6,481 nt of DNA, taken from NCBI GenBank assembly GCA_025935155.1, contig JAICVV010000125.1, positions 1 to 6,481 of the forward strand, in the 5' to 3' direction. Origin of the DNA: Alphaproteobacteria bacterium (lineage in GTDB: Bacteria > Pseudomonadota > Alphaproteobacteria > Micropepsales > Micropepsaceae). The translations under genes and the position numbers were made by a program. Positions 1-5,855 of this stretch are shown one piece after another. Position 1 is the stretch's first letter; the number at the start of each line of letters is the position of its first letter. Under the pieces are notes generated by a model that made no database searches, had not been told where the DNA came from, and saw only the letters and a list, made by a program, of their open reading frames with translations.

Positions 1-1662
1 CTGGTGCAGGTGCGCGATCTGCTTGGCGGGCAATCCTGGTTCGATACCACGCAATGGCGGATGAACGCGCCGTTCGGCTTGCCAATGCACTGGTCCCGGC
101 TGGTGGATGGCAGCATTGCGGGCCTGATCCTTCTGTTTCGATTCGTGACGGATGCAAAGACGGCGGAAAGCTGGGCGCTGTATGTCTGGCCGTTACTGTC
201 ATTATTGCCGGTGCTGTTTGCGCTGACGCACGTGGCGTTCCGCCTGGCGGGCCGCACGGGCGCGCTGCTGGCGCTGGCGTTGGGCGCGAGCTGCGTTGGC
301 GCCATGACGCCCTTCAAGCCCGGCAACATCGACCATCACAATGTGCAGCTGGCGCTTGGCCTCGCATTCGTTGCATTCCTGATCGATTTCGATCGCTCGC
401 GGTGGGCTGCGGTGTTCGCGGCCATCGCTGCGGCTGTAAGTCTTGCCATCGGCATTGAAACCTTGCCGTACATCGCGGCAGGAGTGCTCACGTTGGCGGT
501 CTGGTGGATTGTCGATGGACGAATCGGTGGAGCGGTCGTGCGGTTTGGCGTGACGCTCGCAGTCGCAAGCACCGTGCTGCTGATGGGCGCGACGGCGATC
601 CCGTATCGTTTCTCGGCGGCCTGCGACACGTTCTCCGGCTACTACGCCACAATGCTGGTGGCGAGCGGATTGGGCATGGCGGCGCTGCCGAGACTTGCCC
701 TATTGAAGACGCCCTTGCGGAAATCGCTTGCGGTATTCGGTTTCGGTGCGGCGCTTGCCATTATGACAGCACTGCTCGCGCCGGCCTGTTTGCAGGGGCC
801 GTATTCCGCAGTCGATCCGCGGCTCTATCCCATCTGGATGTCCGGCGTCGCAGAGGACCAGTCGCCGTTCACCCTCGGCCGCATGGCCCCCGGTGATTTC
901 ATTGGGGGCTATCTGTATTGCGCGATTGCGGCACTCGCGTCGTTGGCCGCCGTGTTCCTCGTCGAAGCGGACAAGCGCCGCCCGATGATGATCGTTTGTA
1001 TCTTCGCCTTGGCGGGCCTCGCCATCGCCAGTGTCGAAATGCGCGGCCTTGCCTTCGCGCTGCTGTTCGCAACGCCCGGATTGATCGTGGTCGTCACCAA
1101 AATCTTGAGCCGGATGGCGCTGCCAAAATCCGCAAGTGCGACGGCGACCTTTGCCGCCGTGCTGCTCACCAGCAATGCGTCCTATGCCTTTGTCGGCGCG
1201 CAGATCCAGAAGTCGCTGCCGGTGAAGCAGCAGTTCGATGCCGTGCAGATAAATTGGGTGCAGGCCTGCAGCGCACCGGCGGCATTCCGCGAACTCGCGG
1301 CGCTTCCGCCCGGCAGGGTTGCCGGCTTCGTCGATCAGGGGCCGATGATCCTTGCCTATACTCACCACGCAACGTTGGCCGGACCTTATCACCGCAACAG
1401 CGCCGGTATTCTCGATACATACGCAGTGTTCGCAGGCTCGGCGGCCCAGCAACGCGCTGTGCTGAAGCGAAGGCGCATCGACTATGTGATTCTCTGCTCA
1501 CCGGCGCCGGACTATGCGGAGTGGGGCGCAATGGCCCGGACGGACTCGCTTCTGAAGCGGGACGCGAAGGGAACCGGCGAGGCGTGGCTGGAGGCGATCG
1601 TCGCGAAGCCAAAGATGGGCGCCATCCGCATCTATCGCGTGCGGCAGGACCGCCTCGGCTAG
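1..1662 (+). CDS. Polytopic membrane protein, GT-C glycosyltransferase-like (5' end outside window)
   Basis: The frame is open to the first base and reads LVQVRDLLGG, which in this type of protein follows an acidic segment near the N-terminus. The true start is therefore upstream, and the GTG at 4 is an internal valine codon. About 553 residues are visible. Numbering from the window edge, residues 35-400 hold roughly ten hydrophobic helices. A conserved-looking PGNIDHHN lies at 107-114 in a loop after the first few helices, and MHWSRLVD at about 28-35. The last ~150 residues are mostly soluble and contain a second histidine-rich patch, with THHATLAGPYHRN near 451-463. Polytopic membrane proteins with acidic/His loop motifs and a soluble C-terminal domain resemble GT-C enzymes (STT3, GT39 type), which transfer sugars from lipid carriers. 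I do not see the WWDYG motif of STT3, so the activity and substrate are unproven. It converges on the downstream lipoprotein gene and shares its terminator. Confidence 0.8.
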   Translation: MVQVRDLLGGQSWFDTTQWRMNAPFGLPMHWSRLVDGSIAGLILLFRFVTDAKTAESWALYVWPLLSLLPVLFALTHVAFRLAGRTGALLALALGASCVGAMTPFKPGNIDHHNVQLALGLAFVAFLIDFDRSRWAAVFAAIAAAVSLAIGIETLPYIAAGVLTLAVWWIVDGRIGGAVVRFGVTLAVASTVLLMGATAIPYRFSAACDTFSGYYATMLVASGLGMAALPRLALLKTPLRKSLAVFGFGAALAIMTALLAPACLQGPYSAVDPRLYPIWMSGVAEDQSPFTLGRMAPGDFIGGYLYCAIAALASLAAVFLVEADKRRPMMIVCIFALAGLAIASVEMRGLAFALLFATPGLIVVVTKILSRMALPKSASATATFAAVLLTSNASYAFVGAQIQKSLPVKQQFDAVQINWVQACSAPAAFRELAALPPGRVAGFVDQGPMILAYTHHATLAGPYHRNSAGILDTYAVFAGSAAQQRAVLKRRRIDYVILCSPAPDYAEWGAMARTDSLLKRDAKGTGEAWLEAIVAKPKMGAIRIYRVRQDRLG

Positions 1663-1677
1663 CAATCCACAAAACAG

Positions 1678-1709
1678 AAACGCCGGCGTGAAACACGCCG
1701 GCGTTTTTT
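1678..1709. terminator. Bidirectional Rho-independent terminator
   Basis: A perfect 13-bp stem, AAACGCCGGCGTG at 1678-1690 and CACGCCGGCGTTT at 1694-1706, encloses a three-base AAA loop. On the + strand it runs into six Ts at 1704-1709. On the - strand the hairpin is followed by a T-rich run (TTTCTGTTTTG), so it can also stop transcription from the right, probably less sharply. It starts 15 bases after the + strand membrane-protein stop and 18 bases past the - strand lipoprotein stop, which is where a shared terminator for convergent genes is expected. Confidence 0.92.
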
Positions 1710-1724
1710 GTCGATCCGCTTATC

Positions 1725-2258
1725 TTATTCCCCAGGCGGAGGAGGAGGCGGCCCCTGATCGTCCGGCGGCGGAGGCGGGGGGCCACCCGCGCCTGGCGGC
1801 GGCAGTCCGCGCTTGTAGTACCAGCGGGGCCGATGCGGCGGCGCACCGGGCACCTCGTTGCCGCGCGATGTCATGCAGGAGGCGTACGCCATGTCATAAC
1901 GCCGCTGCACCGCGCCCTGCTCATACCCCGCACCCGCCGTGCTGCCGATCAGCGCGCCGATGGCGCCACCGATCAACGCGCCCTTGCCCGCATTATGGGC
2001 CGCCGCCGCGCCAATGCCGGCACCGATCGCGCCGCCGACAACGCCGTTGGTCACCTGCCGATCGTTCGCAGCCTGAATGCGGCCCTGCACGACATCATCG
2101 GCATATTGTTCGCATGCCGCTTGGTCGGAGTTGAACGCCGCCGGCGATTTGTGCGGGCCGGGCATGACGGGAATCATTGGCCCCGGCGGCGTGGTCGCGC
2201 AGGCTGCCAGCAGCAGCAGCGACGATCCGGCCAGAACGGTTACTCGAAATCGTTTCAT
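1725..2258 (-). CDS. Glycine-zipper lipoprotein with proline-rich tail
   Basis: This is a 177-residue envelope protein. It opens with a lipoprotein signal: basic K2, R3 and R5, a hydrophobic run at 6-17, then lipobox LAAC at 17-20, with C20 the likely lipidated residue. Residues 72-111 form a glycine zipper in two blocks of GxxxG-like spacing (GGAIGAGIG at 75-83, GGAIGALIG at 97-105). Such segments pack as membrane-associated helical hairpins in YMGG/Omp-type glycine-zipper proteins. Two other cysteines, C49 and C128, flank the zipper and could form a disulfide. The stretch RYDMAYASCMTSRGNEVPG (120-138) resembles the conserved tail of this family. The C-terminus is unusual, with two runs of six prolines at 160-165 and 170-175. 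The ATG is preceded by AGGGA eight bases upstream, supporting this start. The gene appears monocistronic. The role is probably structural in the outer envelope; no enzyme motif is seen. Confidence 0.88.
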   Translation of the reverse strand: MKRFRVTVLAGSSLLLLAACATTPPGPMIPVMPGPHKSPAAFNSDQAACEQYADDVVQGRIQAANDRQVTNGVVGGAIGAGIGAAAAHNAGKGALIGGAIGALIGSTAGAGYEQGAVQRRYDMAYASCMTSRGNEVPGAPPHRPRWYYKRGLPPPGAGGPPPPPPDDQGPPPPPPGE

Positions 2259-2466
2259 ATGTTACATCCCTGTTGAACGCGACGCTTGAGGTGAGCCGGT
2301 GTGTAGTTCCGATTACTTCCTCATCAATTCTGCAGCCTGAGCTTGTGCGAATTCACCTGAACCATAGATGAACCGCGCTACGGCCGCGGATGCGAGCCTT
2401 TCCCAAGGCTTACCGGCACCTGCTCAAGTTGAGCTTCTGCACTGCAAGATTCGTACTGCCCTTGAT
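2259..2466. other. Gene-free gap, upstream region of the lipoprotein gene
   Basis: These 208 bases hold no credible gene. They must contain the - strand promoter of the lipoprotein gene if that gene is transcribed alone, but I found no convincing paired -35 and -10 elements. With the adjacent palindrome they make up the 347-base gap between the lipoprotein start and the metC stop. Confidence 0.6.
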
Positions 2467-2581
2467 CGTCATGGCCGCCCTTGTGGCGGCCATCCATCCG
2501 ATGCGCGTCTGCGCATCGGAGAGACTCTATCGCTCGCAGACGCTCACGCGATGGATGGCAGGGACAAGCCCTGCCATGACG
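2467..2581. repeat. 115-bp nested palindromic repeat element (REP/BIME-like)
   Basis: The element is an imperfect inverted repeat with 57-base arms placed exactly symmetrically about the A at 2524; 41 of 57 arm positions pair. The outer ends (CGTCATGGC at 2467-2475, GCCATGACG at 2573-2581) pair perfectly, as does the centre AGAG-A-CTCT (2520-2528). Each arm contains its own hairpin. On the left, 9 bp at 2471-2479/2485-2493 with loop CTTGT. On the right, 9 bp at 2555-2563/2569-2577 with loop ACAAG, the reverse complement of the left loop. A third perfect 9-bp hairpin lies at 2498-2506/2511-2519 with loop GTCT; its right-hand counterpart (2529-2552) is degenerate, with about 5 bp left. Short reading frames across it give MAGTSPAMT- and MDGRDKP-like peptides, which I recognise as a hallmark of dispersed palindromic repeats in alphaproteobacterial genomes. 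It lies 24 bases past the metC stop, so it could also act as a 3' transcript end or stabiliser. Copy number cannot be seen from one window. Confidence 0.85.
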
Positions 2582-2605
2582 TGAAGATAACTGGACGCTA
2601 AACGA

Positions 2606-3760
2606 CTACTTCATCGCCGCGAAGCCGTGTTGGAGATCGGCTTTGAGATCATCCGCATCTTCGAGACCCGCGTGAATGCGGAGAAGAGGGCCGTCGGCCG
2701 AGAACTTGCTCGCCGTGCGGTGGAGTTTGGAAGGCACGATCAGGCTTTCGTAACCGCCCCAGGAATACCCCATCCCGAACAGTTTCAGGCTGTCGAAGAA
2801 CGCCGCGAGCGCGTCGTGCGGCACCGGTTTGAGCACCACACCGAATAAGCCGGTCGCGCCCGTGAAATCGCGTTTCCACAGCCCGTGGCCCGGATCGTCC
2901 TCCAGCGCCGGGTACAGCACACGCGACACCTCCGGCCGCTGTTGCAGCCAGCGGGCCAGCGCCAGCGCCGTTTCGCCATGCCGCTTGAGCCGCACAGGCA
3001 GCGTGCGCAGCCCCCGCAGCGCCAGGAAGCAATCGTCGCCACTGGCGTAAATGCCGAGGTGATCGTGCGTTTGCGCCAGCCGCGCGGCGTGGCTCTCGTT
3101 GGCGCAAACATAGCCAAGCATCACGTCGGCATGGCCGCCGACGTATTTGGTGGCCGCCTGAATCGACAGATCGGCACCATGCGCGAAGGCATCGAAGTAG
3201 AGCGGCGTGGCCCAGGTATTGTCGAGCAGCACGGAGGCACCATGCGCATGCGCGACGGCCGCAATCGCTGGTACATCCTGTACCTCGAAGGTGAGCGAGC
3301 CGGGGCTTTCGCAAAACACCGCTTTGGTGTTCGGCCGAAACAGCGCTTCAATACCGGCACGGAGGCATGGATCGTAATAGGTCGTCTCGACGCCGAAGCG
3401 TGACAGTGTCCTGTCGCAAAACCAGCGTGTGGGTCCGTAACACGAATCGACCATCAGGAGGTGGTCGCCCGCGCTGCACACCGAAAGAAGCGCCAGCGCA
3501 ATCGCATTCAATCCCGAGGAACAGATGACGGTGCGCGCGCCGCCTTCGATTGCGTTCACTGCCTCTTCCAGGCTGCGGGAGGAGGGCGTGCCGCGGCGGC
3601 CGTAAACATACGGCACCTTGCCGGATTCCAGCGCTGCGAGATCGGAATAGAGAACCGTGGACGCGCGGTACACGGGTGTATTCACCACGCCGAAATGTTC
3701 CGCGCTCATACGCCCGGCATGAACCGCGCACGTTTCCTTTTTCAGATTCTTCTCATCCAC
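2606..3760 (-). CDS. metC: Cystathionine beta-lyase (PLP enzyme)
   Basis: This 384-residue cytoplasmic enzyme belongs to the Cys/Met metabolism PLP family (fold type I), at the usual length. MetC splits cystathionine to homocysteine, pyruvate and ammonia, the penultimate step of methionine synthesis. Visible landmarks are KKETCAVHAGR near the N-terminus; YVYGRRGTP at 51-59, whose Y53 and R55 correspond to the phosphate-contacting pair of the neighbouring subunit; SSGLNAI at 81-87, the phosphate loop; Y108; D180 in LLDNTWATP, pairing with the pyridine nitrogen; and K205 in ATKYVGGH, the Schiff-base lysine. GYSWGGYESL (331-340) and RIHAGLED (361-368, with carboxylate-binding R361) are diagnostic; SWGGYES favours MetC over cystathionine gamma-synthase or gamma-lyase. 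The start is GTG at 3758-3760. The next in-frame ATG (residue 18) would delete the conserved CAVHAG segment. No good ribosome site precedes it, and the transporter stop is only 13 bases upstream, so translation is probably coupled. Confidence 0.93.
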   Translation of the reverse strand: MDEKNLKKETCAVHAGRMSAEHFGVVNTPVYRASTVLYSDLAALESGKVPYVYGRRGTPSSRSLEEAVNAIEGGARTVICSSGLNAIALALLSVCSAGDHLLMVDSCYGPTRWFCDRTLSRFGVETTYYDPCLRAGIEALFRPNTKAVFCESPGSLTFEVQDVPAIAAVAHAHGASVLLDNTWATPLYFDAFAHGADLSIQAATKYVGGHADVMLGYVCANESHAARLAQTHDHLGIYASGDDCFLALRGLRTLPVRLKRHGETALALARWLQQRPEVSRVLYPALEDDPGHGLWKRDFTGATGLFGVVLKPVPHDALAAFFDSLKLFGMGYSWGGYESLIVPSKLHRTASKFSADGPLLRIHAGLEDADDLKADLQHGFAAMK

Positions 3761-3773
3761 GGCAGTACAATGA

Positions 3774-5231
3774 TCATTCCGCCAACCGTGGTTCCATGTG
3801 CGGATCGGCCTGTGGTTCTGCTACCTCCGGCTGATGCAATGGTCCCTTCTTCTCCAGAATGGGCTTGAGCGGGAAATTGAACACCCAGGTCACCACACCG
3901 GCCGCCGCCGCAATCACCGCGCACAATTCGAAAAAATGTTCCTTTGTCATCATGCTGAAGAAGGTGCCGATATAGCCCTGCAGCAGATTGCCGGTGAAGC
4001 TGGTGATGAACCACAGGCCCATCATCGCGGAGAGAATCTGCGGCGGGGCAACGCGTGCCACCAACGCGAGCCCGATGGGCGACAGATACAGTTCGCCCAA
4101 CGTGATCACCGCGAAGAACACCAGCAGCCAAAGCCAGCTTGTTTGCTCGTGCGGTCCGGTGATGTGCGCCGCAAATGCCATGACGATATATGAGATCGCC
4201 ACCATGAACAGGCCAAGCGCCATTTTCGTTACGGTGGATGGTTCGCGATTGCGTTTCGCCTGCCACGCCCAGAATGCCACCACGGCCGGCGTGAAGGCGA
4301 AAATCATGAAGGGATTGAAGGCCTGAAACCAGGTGACCGGGATTTGCCAATCGATCAGGCCATGAATGAGATGGCGGTCGGTGAAATCCTGCGCCCACAG
4401 ATTGATGGTGTTGCCCTGCTGCTCATACGTCGCCCAGAAGAACGTGGTGGGGATGCACAGCAGGATGAGAGCGATCACCGCCTTCCAGTCTTGCCCGGTC
4501 AGGGGCTTCTTCTTCGTCTCAGCCGCAGAACGCACCCGCGCGATGCGATCCGGCGGCAATGTGCGCAAAGTGAGCATGTACGTGATCTGCCCGATCACCA
4601 TACCGACGCCGGCAGCGAAAAAGCCCCATTGATAACCGTTGCTCTCGCCCAGCGTGCCGCATACCAGAGGCGAAAAGAACGCGCCAACATTGATGCCGAC
4701 ATAAAAAATGGAATAGGCGCGGTCGATCCGCGCATCGCCAGTGCGATAGAGGTTTCCGACTTGCGTGGAGATATTCGGCTTGAAAAAGCCGTTGCCGGCA
4801 ATCAGCAGCAGCAGACCGATAAAGAGCAACTGCGGTGCCATCAGCACAAATTCGCCAATCGCCATAATGACGCCGCCCACGATTACGCTGTGCCGTTGTC
4901 CGAGCCAGCGGTCGGCAATTATGCCGCCGAAAAACGGGGTGAGGTAAACCAGCGCCGTGTAGGCGCCGTAAATCGCGGAAGAGAGAGGCTGAACGCCCAG
5001 CGGATTGCCGGCGTTGAAAATCAGTTCCAGCACCCGCTTAATAGCGCCGTATCCGACAACGTTGTCCACCGCCGGATGCAGGAGCAGATAATTTGTGAGA
5101 TACAGCACCAGAATGGCGCGCATTCCGTAGTAGGAAAAGCGTTCCCACATTTCTGTGGTGAACAGGAACGTCAGCCCGCGCGGATGGCCGAACAGCTGCG
5201 GCGTGTCTTTGGTTACGTCGGTCGTGGCCAT
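3774..5231 (-). CDS. POT/PTR-family proton-coupled oligopeptide transporter
   Basis: This 485-residue inner-membrane carrier is of the major facilitator superfamily. POT proteins import di- and tripeptides with protons. Clear signatures are ExxERF at 27-32 (EMWERFSYYG), the proton-coupling motif after which the family is recognised; the MFS loop GGIIADRWLGQR at 102-113; the two PTR2 signatures, GNGFFKPNIST at 146-156 and RAYSIFYVGINVGAF at 171-185; FWATYEQQGNT at 265-275; and GELYLSPIGL at 379-388. Helices run through most of residues 20-455, followed by a short charged cytoplasmic tail. The loop between the first two helices (about 51-82) is longer than in compact POT proteins such as E. coli DtpA. 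The ATG at 5229-5231 is chosen because AAGGGGAG stands six bases before it; a GTG 33 bases further upstream has no such support. It sits between the GNAT gene (84 bases upstream) and metC (13 bases downstream), probably in one transcript. Actual substrates are not readable from sequence. Confidence 0.93.
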   Translation of the reverse strand: MATTDVTKDTPQLFGHPRGLTFLFTTEMWERFSYYGMRAILVLYLTNYLLLHPAVDNVVGYGAIKRVLELIFNAGNPLGVQPLSSAIYGAYTALVYLTPFFGGIIADRWLGQRHSVIVGGVIMAIGEFVLMAPQLLFIGLLLLIAGNGFFKPNISTQVGNLYRTGDARIDRAYSIFYVGINVGAFFSPLVCGTLGESNGYQWGFFAAGVGMVIGQITYMLTLRTLPPDRIARVRSAAETKKKPLTGQDWKAVIALILLCIPTTFFWATYEQQGNTINLWAQDFTDRHLIHGLIDWQIPVTWFQAFNPFMIFAFTPAVVAFWAWQAKRNREPSTVTKMALGLFMVAISYIVMAFAAHITGPHEQTSWLWLLVFFAVITLGELYLSPIGLALVARVAPPQILSAMMGLWFITSFTGNLLQGYIGTFFSMMTKEHFFELCAVIAAAAGVVTWVFNFPLKPILEKKGPLHQPEVAEPQADPHMEPRLAE

Positions 5232-5237
5232 CTTCAG

Positions 5238-5245
5238 CTCCCCTT
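5238..5245 (-). promoter_or_regulatory. Strong Shine-Dalgarno site of the peptide transporter gene
   Basis: On the - strand AAGGGGAG is followed by six bases (CTGAAG) and then ATG. This near-ideal site fixes the transporter start at 5231 and argues against the in-frame GTG at 5262-5264. Confidence 0.85.
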
Positions 5246-5315
5246 GTAACGCCCTTTCGCTCACTCTGCCCTGTCCAAGCCGGAAAGGGAAAGGGGTATC
5301 GCAGCCTTGTGAGAC

Positions 5316-5855
5316 TTAGAGCAGGTCGATGTAGCGGTCTTCGCGGGCGTAAGGCACGAAGCCGACACGCTGGTAGAGGGGCAGGGCACGGCGATGGTCC
5401 AGCGTGCAGGTGTTCACCGTGTATTTGGCGATCGGTTTCGTCCAGGCCAGCTCCACGGTCTGCTGCAGGAAGAAGAAACCAAGGCCGCGTCCGATGAACT
5501 CCGGTATTAGGCCGAAATAGGCGAGATTGCAGACGTTTTCCTTGCGGAAATCCAGTTCGGCCATGCCGGCAGGGCACCCTTCCGCGTGCAGAACATAAAG
5601 TTCGACCTTGGGATCCTGAATGATCGTTTGCAGCGCGTCGTCCGGCACCTTCTTGCGGTCTACCCAGTGATAATCGCGCCCGATGGTGTCGTAGAGATAG
5701 CGATAAAAATGCACCGGCGGCCGCTCGGCGCGGAGGATGGCAATCTTGCCTTTTGGCAACGGCGCCAGCACCGGCGCGCGCGACCGCATCTCCAGAAAGG
5801 TGACGACGGTCGGAATGCGCTTGCCCGCGCCGGACTCACCACGCCTCGTGTTCAT
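5316..5855 (-). CDS. GNAT-family N-acetyltransferase
   Basis: This is a 179-residue cytoplasmic acyl-CoA-dependent acetyltransferase of the GNAT fold. The acetyl-CoA pyrophosphate loop is visible as GRGLG at 122-126, inside motif A (YFGLIPEFIGRGLGFFFL). Motif B follows as CTLDHRRALPLYQRVGF at 150-166, including the tyrosine and terminal GF typical of the family. The segment before the GNAT core (LRAERPPVHFYRYLYDTIG, 41-59) is shared by a recognisable proteobacterial subgroup of unassigned substrate. The ATG at 5853-5855 overlaps the TGA of the sulfurtransferase gene as ATGA, which supports this start over a GTG 45 bases upstream that would extend into that gene. No clear ribosome site is present, so translation is probably coupled to the upstream gene. 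The coupling suggests related roles, but neither acceptor molecule nor target protein can be inferred. Confidence 0.88.
   Translation of the reverse strand: MNTRRGESGAGKRIPTVVTFLEMRSRAPVLAPLPKGKIAILRAERPPVHFYRYLYDTIGRDYHWVDRKKVPDDALQTIIQDPKVELYVLHAEGCPAGMAELDFRKENVCNLAYFGLIPEFIGRGLGFFFLQQTVELAWTKPIAKYTVNTCTLDHRRALPLYQRVGFVPYAREDRYIDLL

Noticed and set aside
700..1452. A 250-codon open frame on the - strand
   Set aside because: It is antisense to the membrane-protein gene, has a low-complexity Arg/His/Gly-rich composition and shows no recognisable domain.
1166..1846. A 226-codon - strand frame spanning the terminator
   Set aside because: It crosses a strong terminator and overlaps two well-supported genes, and its arginine-rich composition is typical of a shadow frame.
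2276..2310. GGAAC (- strand, 2306-2310) with a downstream CGTT (2276-2279) as an EcfG-type stress promoter of the lipoprotein gene
   Set aside because: The spacer is 26 bases, against the 16-18 expected for EcfG promoters. The nearer CGTC alternative at 21 bases also fails.
2368..2601. Open frames of 77 and 64 codons on the + strand between metC and the lipoprotein gene
   Set aside because: They are translations of the palindromic repeat (MAGTSPAMT/MDGRDKP-like peptides), with no ribosome site and no domain. They are a frequent source of false small-protein annotations.
4344..5249. A 301-codon open frame on the + strand
   Set aside because: It lies wholly antisense to the transporter gene, whose family motifs are unambiguous. 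The frame stays open because of GC-rich codon structure.
5232..5264. An 11-residue N-terminal extension of the transporter from a GTG at 5262-5264
   Set aside because: The internal ATG at 5231 has a near-ideal Shine-Dalgarno site six bases upstream, and the extension shows no family similarity.
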